Shown here in pieces: positions 11,811-20,437 of a stretch of DNA of 64,000 nt. Where the stretch lies: positions 248,001 through 312,000 of the forward strand of contig NZ_BOOB01000014.1 in NCBI RefSeq assembly GCF_016863015.1, in the 5' to 3' direction. A program made the position numbers and the translations under genes. The DNA is from Microbispora amethystogenes (GTDB lineage Bacteria; Actinomycetota; Actinomycetes; Streptosporangiales; Streptosporangiaceae). Position 1 is the stretch's first letter; the number at the start of each line of letters is the position of its first letter. The notes under the pieces are model-generated. The model was given only the letters and a program-made list of their open reading frames with translations, was not told where the DNA came from and did no database searches.

Positions 11811-13343
11811 TCAGCGGCCCAGCGCGGCGCCGATGAGGGCGCGGGGGTCGGCCGCTCCGGCGAGCATGCCCGACGGGAGCAGGTCGATCAGGTGGGCGTG
11901 CCCGAAGTCCGTGCCGTACGCGGTCGTCTCGACCGGATGGCCGCGCTCGCGCAGGCCGTCCGCCCACGGCGCCCCCTCCTCGACCTCGACCCCCTGATCG
12001 GACCGCCAGGTGTCGAAGCCGGTGTCGCCGCCGTTCAGCCGCCACCGGGGGGAGCCGACGGCCTCCGCCGGCGTCTGCCCGTGCAGGAGGAGCCGGGTGA
12101 CGACCTGCAGCAGGATCTGTGGCTGGGCGTCCCCGCCCATCGTGCCGAGGACCGCGCGCAGGGTCCCGTCCGGCCGGGTGACCAGCGCCGGGCACAGGGT
12201 GTGGGGTGGCCGGCGGCCCGGGCCGTACTCCGCGGGATGACCGGGCGTGAGCGAGAAGCCGATGCCGCGGTTGTGCAGGTTGATGCCGGTGTTCGGCTCG
12301 AAGAGCAGGCTGCCGAATCCCGACGCGTTCGACTGGATCAGCGAGACGCCCATGCCGTCACCGTCCACCGCGCACAGGTACGTCGTGTCGCCGGACGCGG
12401 CGGGGGCGGCGGGCAGCGGGGAGCGGCGCCCGGGATCCACCAGGGCCCGCCGGGCGGCCGCCGTCTCCAGGGGCGCGACGGCCGTCTCGTGCAGCACGCC
12501 GAGGCGGTCGTGCCCGGCCGCCCTGGCCGACTCCACCAGCAGGTGTGCCCAGCCCGGGTCCGCGGGATCGGCGGGCGGGCCGAGCCCGGCGAGGATCTCC
12601 AGCGCGAGCAGCAGCAGGTAGCCCTGCGAGTTCGGCGGCGTCGTCCAGACGCGGTGCCCGAACACCTCGATCTCCAGCGGCTCCACCCAGTCGGCGTTCG
12701 GCCGGGCCAGGTCGTCGGCGGTGTACTCACCGCCGCCCAGCGCCAGCAGCCCCTCGCCGAACTCGCCCTGGTAGAACGCGGCCCGGCCGCCTTCGGCGAG
12801 CGCGGCGAGCGCCCTGGCTACCCCCGGGCGGCGGACCACGTCTCCGGTGCGCCGTACGGCCGCGAAGTCGCCGGCTCCGGCGAGCGTACCGACGAAGTCG
12901 GCCGTCGGCCCCAGCAGCGGCGAGGCGGGAAAGCCGCCGGTCGCGTGGCGGATCGCCGGGGCCAGCAGGTCGGCGAGCGGCAGGCGGGCGTACCGCTCGT
13001 GCAGCGCCAGCCATCCGTCCGCGCAGCCCGGCACCGGGACCGACCGGACGTCGAACAGGTGCGGCATGCGGGCACGGCCCTCCGCCCGCAGCCGGGCGGG
13101 GTCCGCGCCCGATCCCGCCCGTCCGGACGCGTTGAGCGCGGACACGGCGCCGTCGTGGACGAGCGCGAACAGGTCGCCGCCGAGGCCGCACATGTGCGGG
13201 GCGGTGACCGCCAGCACGGCGGCCGCGGCGAGGGCGGCGTCCGCCGCGTTGCCGCCCCGGTCGAGCATCGCGACACCCGCCGCGGAGGCCAGGTGGTCGG
13301 CCGTGCACACCATGCCGTTCAGGGCGTACCGCGTCTCGCTCAC
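11811..13343 (-). CDS. gamma-glutamyltransferase-family protein
   Basis: About 510 aa from the GTG at 13343 (start uncertain, weak ribosome site). The N-terminal half has the Ggt pattern: MVCTADHLASAAGVAMLDRGGNAADAALA, then APHMCGLGGDLFALV and LNASGRAG. The autoprocessing threonine that starts the small subunit is seen in SGDTTYLCAVDGDGMGVSLIQS. GTMGGDAQPQILLQVV near the C-terminus is also typical. No signal peptide is evident. Family members cleave glutathione or act as cephalosporin or other acylases; the real substrate is unknown. It is divergent from the HAD gene over about 60 bp. Confidence 0.85.
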   Translation of the reverse strand: MSETRYALNGMVCTADHLASAAGVAMLDRGGNAADAALAAAAVLAVTAPHMCGLGGDLFALVHDGAVSALNASGRAGSGADPARLRAEGRARMPHLFDVRSVPVPGCADGWLALHERYARLPLADLLAPAIRHATGGFPASPLLGPTADFVGTLAGAGDFAAVRRTGDVVRRPGVARALAALAEGGRAAFYQGEFGEGLLALGGGEYTADDLARPNADWVEPLEIEVFGHRVWTTPPNSQGYLLLLALEILAGLGPPADPADPGWAHLLVESARAAGHDRLGVLHETAVAPLETAAARRALVDPGRRSPLPAAPAASGDTTYLCAVDGDGMGVSLIQSNASGFGSLLFEPNTGINLHNRGIGFSLTPGHPAEYGPGRRPPHTLCPALVTRPDGTLRAVLGTMGGDAQPQILLQVVTRLLLHGQTPAEAVGSPRWRLNGGDTGFDTWRSDQGVEVEEGAPWADGLRERGHPVETTAYGTDFGHAHLIDLLPSGMLAGAADPRALIGAALGR

Positions 13344-13404
13344 GACCGGTGATCGTACGGCACGCCGTAGAGTGGCTGCCGTCAATCAGGACGTAAGGGA
13401 TGGG

Positions 13405-14064
13405 ATGGTCATGGTCCGGGCGCTCGTGTTCGACGTGGGGGAGACGCTCATCGACGAGACCCGGATCTGGTCGCGGTGGGCCGACCGGCTGGGCGTGCCG
13501 CGCCTGACCTTCATGGGCGTCCTCGGCGGCATGGCGGCCCTCGACCGAAGCCACCGGGAGGCGTTCGAGCTGGTCAGGCCGGGGATCGACGTCGAGGCCG
13601 AGATCGAGTCGTGGCGGCGCGAGGACCCGGCCGGGCTGCGCGAGAACTTCGACGCCGACGACCTGTACCCCGACGTCCGGCCCGGCCTCTCGGCGCTGCG
13701 CGCGGCGGGGTACGACCTGGTCGTCGCGGGCAACCAGCCGCCCCAGGCCTACGACGCGCTGGTCGCGATGGACCTGCCGGTCGACGGGGTCCACACCTCC
13801 GCCGCCTGGAACGTGGAGAAGCCCGACCCCGCGTTCTTCGCCAAGGTCGCGGCCGTGTGCGGGCACGAGCCGGGGGAGATCCTCTACGTGGGCGACCGCC
13901 TCGACAACGACGTCCTCCCGGCCGCGGCGGCGGGGATGCGAACCGCCCTGCTGCGCCGGGGCCCCTGGGGCCATCTGCACGCCGCCCGCCCCGAAGCCGC
14001 CCGCGCCGACCTGGTCGTCGACGGACTCACCGACCTCGCTCACCTGGTCCCCACGCTCACCTGA
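13405..14064 (+). CDS. HAD-superfamily hydrolase
   Basis: 219 aa. Motif I is VFDVGETLIDE (nucleophile Asp at about 10). The cap region follows. Motif II is VVAGNQP, where the usual Ser/Thr is replaced by Asn. Motif III is NVEKPDPAFF with the Lys, and motif IV is ILYVGDRLDNDVLPA. It is probably a small-molecule phosphatase of the YjjG/DUF-like HAD type. The starts at 13405 and 13411 are both possible behind AAGGGATGG. It is divergent from the Ggt-like gene. Substrate unknown. Confidence 0.87.
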   Translation: MVMVRALVFDVGETLIDETRIWSRWADRLGVPRLTFMGVLGGMAALDRSHREAFELVRPGIDVEAEIESWRREDPAGLRENFDADDLYPDVRPGLSALRAAGYDLVVAGNQPPQAYDALVAMDLPVDGVHTSAAWNVEKPDPAFFAKVAAVCGHEPGEILYVGDRLDNDVLPAAAAGMRTALLRRGPWGHLHAARPEAARADLVVDGLTDLAHLVPTLT

Positions 14065-14183
14065 CCTCTTGCACCGCTCAGGTCGACCGAGTGCACGTGA
14101 CCTTTCCCGCCCGCCGGTGACGTCCCTGGCGGGGATCGTCACAGAAAGCGACCAAAGGACCTGTCGGGCACAGTGAGTAGTAC

Positions 14184-14195
14184 TACGATCACGCT
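14184..14195 (+). promoter_or_regulatory. candidate -10 box for leaderless HEPN/NTPase operon
   Basis: TACGAT at 14184-14189 sits 6 nt before the GTG at 14196, the usual distance for an actinobacterial promoter whose transcript begins at the start codon. There is no ribosome site in front of that GTG. Confidence 0.45.
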
Positions 14196-14606
14196 GTGTC
14201 TGTGGACGTCGGCAGGAGCCAGCTACGCGGGAGCTTCTCTCTCCAGAGAGAAGCCGCGCTGTCGATGCCGGACAACGCGCCGGCGGCTCTTCTCACCTTC
14301 TATGGCGCGGAATGCGGCATGAAAGCCGCCATTCTGGACCGCCTCGGTCTGCGGTCCACCACGCAGCTCCCCGAGCACCTGAGAAACCACGATCTGCACC
14401 GGTTGGCCAAGGAACTGAGACTCCCTCCTTCCCTGTGCAGGCGGATGCGGCCCTGCGCGAGCCAGAACACACCTGGACAGGTGGCATTCGGCGATCTGCA
14501 CCAGGCGTGGCGATACGGCCACCCCCTGCGGAAGGACCAGCAGCAGGAGGCGCTGACCGTGCTGCGTGAGCTGCTGGACTGGTGTCGGCGAGAATTGAGG
14601 ACATGA
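14196..14606 (+). CDS. HEPN-like small helical protein, first gene of two-gene module
   Basis: 136 aa, all-helical by composition. The segment LLTFYGAECGMKAAILDRLG (residues 32-51) followed by NHDLHRLAKELRLP (64-77) and WRYGHPL (105-111) matches the pattern of HEPN-fold proteins: an E/C-x-x-K helix, an HDL helix cap, and a late RY. The canonical RNase motif RxxxxH is not clearly present, so nuclease activity is uncertain. The GTG start lacks a ribosome site but has a -10 at leaderless spacing. ATGs further in (14265) are alternatives. Its TGA overlaps the next gene's ATG (ATGA), implying fixed stoichiometry. Base composition is lower in G+C than flanking genes. Confidence 0.65.
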   Translation: MSVDVGRSQLRGSFSLQREAALSMPDNAPAALLTFYGAECGMKAAILDRLGLRSTTQLPEHLRNHDLHRLAKELRLPPSLCRRMRPCASQNTPGQVAFGDLHQAWRYGHPLRKDQQQEALTVLRELLDWCRRELRT

Positions 14607-17326
14607 TCGTGCCCGATGAGACATCGGTCCCGGAGCGTCTCTACACCTGGGTTGACGTCGACGCGCATCTCGCGAATCTGGCTGTTCGCGATCAGTGGCC
14701 CCACTGGCTGCACGAGTGCGACGCGTTCTGGGACGGAGTGGAGCTGACCGTCAGTCCCAGCGCATCGCGTGAAGAGGCGCTCTCCTGGCTGGGGGAGAAG
14801 TTCGGCGTGGGCTCGATCGTGCGCGACGAGGAGGTCGCCGCACTCCGGCTCGACGACGTCCCAGGGCGGTTGTCCAACCGGCTGCTTCCGATCATGGTCC
14901 GGCATCGGGAGCCCGACCCGCCAAGGCGAGAGCCGCGATGGCGGGAGCGTCGGATCGTCCGTTCCCTCGGCCGGCCGCTGCCTCCACCTGGTGGTCCCTT
15001 TCAGGGCGACGTGCGGATCGCCGCTCTGCACTCCTTCAAGGGCGGAGTGGGGCGCACGCTGCACGGAGTCGCCCTCGCCGAGGCCATCGCCCAGCGTGGT
15101 GAGCGAGTGCTCCTGGTCGACGCCGATCTGGAGGCGCCCGGGATCACCTGGATGTTCACCGCTCATGGTCGTCGCGTGGACTTCGCCTACGAAGACTTCC
15201 TGTCGCTACTGCACGCGTCGGAGGACGGGCGGCCCGACGACGCGGTGACGCTCGGGTCGGCCTATCTGCCGAATCAGACGATCGACAATGTGATCGTCAT
15301 GCCGACCAGGCGCACGCCGCAGGACATCGCCCCGCCGCGCATCCAGCCCACCGACCTGCTGACCCCCGAACGGTCGATCTACTACCTGACGGAGTCCCTG
15401 GGTCAACTCGCTCATCATCTTGAGGCGCGGGCGGTTCTGATCGACCTGCGCGCCGGCGGCAGTGAGCTGTCGGCCCCGGTGCTCCTCGACCCCCGGGTGC
15501 AGAGAATCTTCGTCACCACAGTCAGCAACCAAGCACTGACCGGTACTGCCCGCACCATCCAGGAACTCGGCAGGAGGGCCCCCTCACGCGCCGAGGATCC
15601 CGCGAGCGCGGCGGTCATCACCCAGTTCCATCCGCAGGGCCACGGCGAACTCGCCGTAGAGGCCGCGGCGATGCTGCGTGACGTGATCTCCAAGACGCTC
15701 GAGCCGGGCAGCCTGGAGAGCGAGGACCGGGTGGTCGATGGGGACGTCACACTGGAACCGATACTGAGCGTGTTCCAGGATGGTCTCCTGGCGCTTCCCT
15801 CGTCGTGGGAGGCCGTCGTTGATCTGGTGCGTCGGCAGCGGCTCCACCACACCATGGCCCCACTCGCGGACGAACTGAGCAGATCGGAAGAGCCCGCGTT
15901 CATGCCTCAGGCGCCACCTGTGTCGCCTTTTGGCCCGGATGAGCATCTGGCGGCGCTCCGGGGACGGCTCGGAGACTTCGCCCGGCGGCTCGCGTACGCC
16001 GAGACCGCTGACGACACGGCGTTCCTGCCGACGGAGTCACTCCGGAACCTTTTGACCTCCCACCGGACCGAGCCGCCCCTGTGCGTGGTGGCGGGTGCCA
16101 AGGGGTCCGGCAAGACGTTCACCCAGATCCAGATGTGCTTCCGGCGGACCTGGCGCGACTACGCAGCCGACGTCGGCGTTCCGGGGGTCTCGCTGCAGGC
16201 CTTGCTGGCTCCCGTTCTCATATCCAAGAATCTGAAGGACGACGCTTATCAGCGAATAAGGGCGATTCAGTGCGACGCCTGCATCTCCTCGGCGGCGGAG
16301 CCGGCGAGTCAACTGGAACTGCGCGATCTGATCGATCGGGCGTTGCGTTCGCAGCTCTCCGACTCGGATTGGCGGCGAATCTGGCTCACGTGTATGGCTC
16401 GAGCCGTGGGCATCGATGCCGAGCCCGCCGACGTGGAGCGGAAACTGGCCGACTTCGCCCACGGCGACTCGCGGATCTTTCTCATCGACGGGCTCGAGGA
16501 CCTGCTGCAGGATTTCGCTCGAAGTGAGGCGCAGCGGCAGGCGCTTCGGGTGCTCATGGTCGACTGCCTCGACTGGCTGCGCAGCTTGAGGGGCCGGCCA
16601 CTCGGTCTGGTCATCTTCGTGCGCCGGGATCTCGTCCAGGCGGCGGTACGGCAGAACTACAACCAATTTCTCGCCCGATACAGCGAGTACGAGCTCAAAT
16701 GGAATCCTGCGGAGGCGCTGCGGCTCGCCCTGTGGACAGCCCATCGCTCCGGAAGCCTCCCTCGCCTGTCGTCCGAAGAGGTGGCCAAGGCGACGGACAA
16801 GGATCTGAGCAGGCGGCTCATACCTGTCTGGGGCGAGAAAATGGGATCGCCCCGCTCCCGGGAGGCGAGGTCGGACGGCTGGTTCCTCGCTGCGCTCTCC
16901 GACTTCACCGGGCAGATTCAGGCGCGTGACATCGTCATCTTCATCGCGGAGTCCGCGGACATCTCCGAGGATGACAGCCGGTGGTCGGATCGGCTGCTGA
17001 CGCCATCCGCCATGCGGAACGCGCTGGTCAGATGCAGCCGGGAGAAGATCGCAGCGATCGGGGCGGAGAGTCCGCAGGTCGGAGAGCTCCTCAATCGGCT
17101 GGACGGCCTGAGCGCGGAGAAGAAGAAGATCCCTTTCAGTCCCGAGATCGTCGGCCTCTCGGGCGAGGATCTCGATCTCCTGGCCGCCAACGGAGTCGTC
17201 TTCCGAGAGGAGGACCAGTACTGGATCCCCGAGATCTTCCGTCACGGTCTGTCGTTCAAGGCAGCGGGCCGTCCGAAGATCCTGGCCATCGCCAACCTCG
17301 TCCGGCAGCGCAACAATCTCGACTGA
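14603..17326 (+). CDS. dual P-loop protein: ParA/MinD-like domain (KGGVGRT) plus KAP/STAND-like NTPase
   Basis: 907 aa from the ATG that overlaps the previous stop; a GTG 21 bp earlier is the alternative. After about 130 N-terminal residues comes a SIMIBI ATPase domain. It has SFKGGVGRTLHGVALAEAIA (KGGVGRT at 146-152) with Arg where the catalytic Lys normally is, then LLVDADLEAPGIT and AVLIDLRAGGSEL. A second P-loop, GAKGSGKTF (498-506), starts a different NTPase domain with Walker B FLIDGLEDLL (about 625-634), resembling KAP or STAND ATPases. The C-terminal 250 residues may bind the target. There is no membrane segment. Homologues are annotated KGGVGR-motif variant AAA ATPase. Pairing with a HEPN protein and low G+C suggest a mobile conflict or defence module (inference). 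Confidence 0.8.
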   Translation: MIVPDETSVPERLYTWVDVDAHLANLAVRDQWPHWLHECDAFWDGVELTVSPSASREEALSWLGEKFGVGSIVRDEEVAALRLDDVPGRLSNRLLPIMVRHREPDPPRREPRWRERRIVRSLGRPLPPPGGPFQGDVRIAALHSFKGGVGRTLHGVALAEAIAQRGERVLLVDADLEAPGITWMFTAHGRRVDFAYEDFLSLLHASEDGRPDDAVTLGSAYLPNQTIDNVIVMPTRRTPQDIAPPRIQPTDLLTPERSIYYLTESLGQLAHHLEARAVLIDLRAGGSELSAPVLLDPRVQRIFVTTVSNQALTGTARTIQELGRRAPSRAEDPASAAVITQFHPQGHGELAVEAAAMLRDVISKTLEPGSLESEDRVVDGDVTLEPILSVFQDGLLALPSSWEAVVDLVRRQRLHHTMAPLADELSRSEEPAFMPQAPPVSPFGPDEHLAALRGRLGDFARRLAYAETADDTAFLPTESLRNLLTSHRTEPPLCVVAGAKGSGKTFTQIQMCFRRTWRDYAADVGVPGVSLQALLAPVLISKNLKDDAYQRIRAIQCDACISSAAEPASQLELRDLIDRALRSQLSDSDWRRIWLTCMARAVGIDAEPADVERKLADFAHGDSRIFLIDGLEDLLQDFARSEAQRQALRVLMVDCLDWLRSLRGRPLGLVIFVRRDLVQAAVRQNYNQFLARYSEYELKWNPAEALRLALWTAHRSGSLPRLSSEEVAKATDKDLSRRLIPVWGEKMGSPRSREARSDGWFLAALSDFTGQIQARDIVIFIAESADISEDDSRWSDRLLTPSAMRNALVRCSREKIAAIGAESPQVGELLNRLDGLSAEKKKIPFSPEIVGLSGEDLDLLAANGVVFREEDQYWIPEIFRHGLSFKAAGRPKILAIANLVRQRNNLD

Positions 17327-17362
17327 CGCGGTCCTTACCGGCCGTCCGGAGTCAGGGTCTGT

Positions 17363-17818
17363 TCATTGTGGTCGAAGCCGGCGGGAGAGCAGGTCGTTCA
17401 GGGCGCCGGTCTCCCGGGCGAGCCGGTCGAGCGACGCCAGGAACTCCTCCGGGGCGTCGAGGAGGCCGAGCATCCCGGCGGACATCTCGGCGCGGGCGGC
17501 ACGGCCCGCCTCGATCGCGGCCCGGCCGTACGGCGTGAGTTCGATCATCCGCGCCCGCTGGTCGCCGGGATCGGTCCGGCGCGCGACGTAGCCGACGCGT
17601 TCCATCTCGGCCGCCACCTTTGACGCGCCCTGGGGGGTCATGCCGAGCAGCCCGGCCAGGTCGGAGACCCGTACGGGCCCCTGGAGCAGGTGCTGGAACA
17701 CGTATCCGTGCACCGTGCGCACCCGGTCGTGCCCGGCCGCGGCCATCCGGGCGCGCACCTCGGCGTCGCAGGCCGCGGTGAGGGCGGTGAACAGCAGGGT
17801 CAGGTCACTTGACACCAC
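17363..17818 (-). CDS. MarR-family transcriptional regulator
   Basis: 151 aa. The winged helix is at about residues 35-100: HGYVFQHLLQGPVRVSDLAGLLG, MTPQGASKVAAEMERVGYV, and the wing RRTDPGDQRARMIELT. Dimerisation helices flank it. The start is a GTG at 17816-17818 with TGAGGAT upstream. It is divergent from a serine hydrolase gene with two palindromes between them. It probably regulates itself and that hydrolase (inference); no ligand can be read from sequence. Confidence 0.9.
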   Translation of the reverse strand: MVSSDLTLLFTALTAACDAEVRARMAAAGHDRVRTVHGYVFQHLLQGPVRVSDLAGLLGMTPQGASKVAAEMERVGYVARRTDPGDQRARMIELTPYGRAAIEAGRAARAEMSAGMLGLLDAPEEFLASLDRLARETGALNDLLSRRLRPQ

Positions 17819-17838
17819 GGGACGATCCTCAAATACTC

Positions 17839-17863
17839 AACCTAGGTTTCGCAACCATGGTTG
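17839..17863. promoter_or_regulatory. paired palindromes, likely MarR operator
   Basis: Two adjacent perfect palindromes, AACCTAGGTT (17839-17848) and CAACCATGGTTG (17852-17863), are 13-14 bp centre to centre. They share AACC...GGTT half-sites. They lie between the MarR start and the hydrolase start. Confidence 0.6.
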
Positions 17864-17878
17864 ATAATTGGAGCTGTG

Positions 17879-19006
17879 ATGTGGTGTGATCCGGCGTTCC
17901 GGCCCGTCGCCGAGGCGTTCCGGAAGGTGTGCGAGGGGCGGCCGGGCGGAGCCGCCGTCGCCGTCTACGCGGGCGGGCGCCTGGTGGTGGACCTCTGGCA
18001 CGGCACGGCCGACCGGGACGGCCACCGTGCCTGGGAGCGCGACACGGTCGTGAACGTGTTCTCCGCGTCCAAGGGCGTGCTCGCGACGCTCGCGCACCTG
18101 TACGCCCAGCGCGGGCTGCTCGACCTCGACGCCCCGGTGGCCCGCTACTGGCCGGGCTTCGCCACCCCGACCACCGTCGCCGACCTGCTGGCGCACCGGT
18201 CGGGGCTGCCCGCCGTCCGCCGCACTCTGCCGCCGGGCTCGCTGTTCGACTGGAACGCCATGACCGGCGCGCTCGCCGCGGAGACCCCGTGGTGGTCGCC
18301 CGGCGAGCGGCACGGATACCACGCGGTGACCTTCGGCTGGCTCGTCGGAGAGGTGCTGCGCCGGATCGGGGGACGGCCGGTGCGTGATCTGGTCCGCGAC
18401 GAGTTGCGCGTGCCCGGCCTGTCGATCGGCTTGCCCGCCGCCCAGGCGGGCAGAGCGGCCTACCTGGCGCCCCCGGAGGAGGCCGGGCAGGGTGGGCAGG
18501 AGGGCGGGCAGGACGCCGCAGCGCCGGCGCTGGCGTCGGCCATGGCCGATCCCGGCTCGATCACCATGAAGGCCTTCTGCAACCCGCCGGAGCAGCTCAC
18601 GCCCGGCCTGGTCAACACCGCGCGCTGGCGCTCCGCCGAGATACCCGCGTCCAACGGACATGCGCACGCACGGGCCCTGGCCACCCTGTACGGCCGGCTC
18701 GTGGTGGGCGAGATCCTGAGCGCGGACGTGCTCGGCCGGGCCGTCGAGCCGCGCAGCGAGGGGCGCGACGAGGTGCTGCTCGCCGATACCAGGTTCGCCC
18801 TCGGCTACATGCTGCCCTGCGAGATCCGGCCGTTCGCGCCGGACCCGCGCGCCTTCGGCCACAGCGGATCCGGCGGGGCGCTGGCCTTCGCCGACCCGGA
18901 GGCGGGCGTTGCCCTGGCCTACACGCCCAGCCACCTCATCACGAGCCCTGCCGGACCCGACCCGCGGTGGGAGCCCCTCGTCGCGGCCCTGTACGCCTGC
19001 CTGTGA
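17879..19006 (+). CDS. class C beta-lactamase-like serine hydrolase/esterase
   Basis: About 375 aa from ATG 17879 (GGAG 5 nt upstream; GTG 17876 also possible). The catalytic SxxK is in VFSASKGVLATLAH (about residue 60). The second motif Tyr lies near GYHAVTFGWLVGEVL, and the KTG-equivalent is HSGSGGALAFADPEAG. No signal peptide is seen, so it is probably a cytoplasmic esterase of the EstB/LACTB type and not a true beta-lactamase. A Gly/Gln-rich insertion (EEAGQGGQEGGQDAAAP) lies around residue 200. It is divergent from its likely MarR regulator. Confidence 0.87.
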   Translation: MWCDPAFRPVAEAFRKVCEGRPGGAAVAVYAGGRLVVDLWHGTADRDGHRAWERDTVVNVFSASKGVLATLAHLYAQRGLLDLDAPVARYWPGFATPTTVADLLAHRSGLPAVRRTLPPGSLFDWNAMTGALAAETPWWSPGERHGYHAVTFGWLVGEVLRRIGGRPVRDLVRDELRVPGLSIGLPAAQAGRAAYLAPPEEAGQGGQEGGQDAAAPALASAMADPGSITMKAFCNPPEQLTPGLVNTARWRSAEIPASNGHAHARALATLYGRLVVGEILSADVLGRAVEPRSEGRDEVLLADTRFALGYMLPCEIRPFAPDPRAFGHSGSGGALAFADPEAGVALAYTPSHLITSPAGPDPRWEPLVAALYACL

Positions 19007-19183
19007 CCGGCCCCGGTACGCCCCCCCGCCCCTGGGCCGGCACGCGGGGCCGGGGAGCCCGGGCCGCCGGCCGGCACGTCAGGGACCGGCACCCCGCCCG
19101 AGCCATCGGTGCGCATCTGCTTCAGGCGAGGGCGAGAACGGCGAGGACCTCCGGGCCGGTCGGCGGCGGGGACACGGGAGGGC

Positions 19184-19753
19184 TCAGCCCTGCTGCTTCT
19201 TCTGCCTGATCGCGGCGACGAGCTCGTCCTTGGTCATTCCGGACGCGCCCTCGAGCTCCAGCTCCTTGGCCTGGTGCAGCAGCTCCTCCTTGGTGCGGGA
19301 GCGCGGCTTGATCGGCTTGGCCAGCACCTCGGCCTTCCGCCTGCTGAAGGCCTTGCCCGCCCGCACCCGCTCCTCCAGGGAGACGGCCTGCTCCAGGACG
19401 GGGAGGATGTCGTTCTCCTCCTCCTCGACGTGGTGGGTGACCGCCTTGACGAGCTCCTGAAGCAGGGTGTCGAACTCCGTGCTCTCCGGGTCGGCCTCCA
19501 GCAGTCGCGAGAGCATCTCCTCGGCCTCGTGGTGCTCCTCGGCCCCGTGGTGGACCTCTTCCTTCTCCTCCGGCCGCCGCCGGGCGAGCAGGGGATAGAC
19601 CACGTCCTCCTCGCCTTCGCTGTGGGCGATGAACTTCGCCGCCAGCTCCGCGAGCAGAGCCGGACGGTTCTCCGGCATCTTCTGGAGCCGCTCGAACAGC
19701 GACTCCACATCTCGGTGATCTTCTTTGATCAGGCCGATGACGTCGGTTGCCAT
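19184..19753 (-). CDS. hemerythrin HHE-domain protein with C-terminal SAP/Rho-N-like helix pair
   Basis: 189 aa. The four-helix bundle (about 1-130) carries the di-iron ligands: KEDHRDVESLFERL, FIAHSEGEEDVVYPLL, EEHHEAEEMLSRLL, and THHVEEEENDILPVLE. The C-terminal 35 residues (KEELLHQAKELELEGASGMT then KDELVAAIR) look like a Rho-N or SAP-type helix-extended-loop motif that could bind nucleic acid. HHE proteins bind O2, NO or iron and serve oxidative or nitrosative stress responses (family knowledge). The start ATG at 19751-19753 has GGGAGGAAA upstream. It is a lone gene. Confidence 0.88.
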   Translation of the reverse strand: MATDVIGLIKEDHRDVESLFERLQKMPENRPALLAELAAKFIAHSEGEEDVVYPLLARRRPEEKEEVHHGAEEHHEAEEMLSRLLEADPESTEFDTLLQELVKAVTHHVEEEENDILPVLEQAVSLEERVRAGKAFSRRKAEVLAKPIKPRSRTKEELLHQAKELELEGASGMTKDELVAAIRQKKQQG

Positions 19754-19929
19754 GGGTTTCCTCCCGTGCGTGGACGCCCTCGCGACTACCCCGCGTCCCG
19801 CCGCTCACACCGGTCACGGCCGGTAGGAGCACCCGCTTGTCGCAACCTTCGCCGGCGCTCCGCTCACGGCCGTGGGCGAATCGGCCCGAAATCGGCTCAC
19901 ACCGGAAAGGCGGCGAGTAGTGTCGCGCC

Positions 19930-20370
19930 GTGGACAACGGCGACCGCGACGATGCCGGGAGTTCGGCGGCCGGCAGACGCCGCGCCACCCTCATTCTGGT
20001 CCTGTTCGGCCTCTTCATCATGGGGATGAGCGCCCGAGGGATAACCTCGGCCTACCAGGCGGCCCACGGCGGCGGGGTGGCCGGCACCCTCACCCTCGCC
20101 TCCCGCACCTGCGGCAAGGCAGGGTGCCGCTACACCGGCTCCTTCGTCTCGGACGACGGACGCACCCGCGTGACGACGGTGGAGACGGACGACCTCGAAA
20201 GCGATCCGCGGATCGGAGACCGCGTGAAGGCGCGCTACGCCGGCGGCAGGGCCTACGCCCCGGAGGACTCCCACGCGTGGCAGGACGCAGCCGTCTTCGT
20301 CCTCGCCGGCGCGGCCATCGTCGTGTACGCCCTGTGGAGGCATTTCACCCACAGGCGGCGTCCCACCTGA
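19930..20370 (+). CDS. DUF3592-like two-TM membrane protein
   Basis: 146 aa from a GTG at 19930. One transmembrane helix lies at about 20-38 (TLILVLFGLFIMGMSARGIT) and one near the C-terminus (AAVFVLAGAAIVVYALW). An extracytoplasmic stretch sits between them, with CGKAGCRYTGSF and IGDRVKARYAGGRAY. The G-D-x-V-x-x-x-Y pattern before the last helix resembles DUF3592. Two cysteines five residues apart could pair. Function unknown. It is convergent with the Ser/Thr kinase gene. Confidence 0.65.
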   Translation: MDNGDRDDAGSSAAGRRRATLILVLFGLFIMGMSARGITSAYQAAHGGGVAGTLTLASRTCGKAGCRYTGSFVSDDGRTRVTTVETDDLESDPRIGDRVKARYAGGRAYAPEDSHAWQDAAVFVLAGAAIVVYALWRHFTHRRRPT

Positions 20371-20437
20371 CGCCGATCAAGTACGGGCGGCCCGGCCGCA
20401 GACGCTGACGGGCCACCGTCGCCACGACGACCTTTCA

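Noticed and set aside
18460-18540. Frameshift in the serine hydrolase because of a Gly/Gln-rich stretch
   Set aside because: Reading frame and downstream motifs (HSGSGG) stay intact, so this is an in-frame low-complexity insertion.
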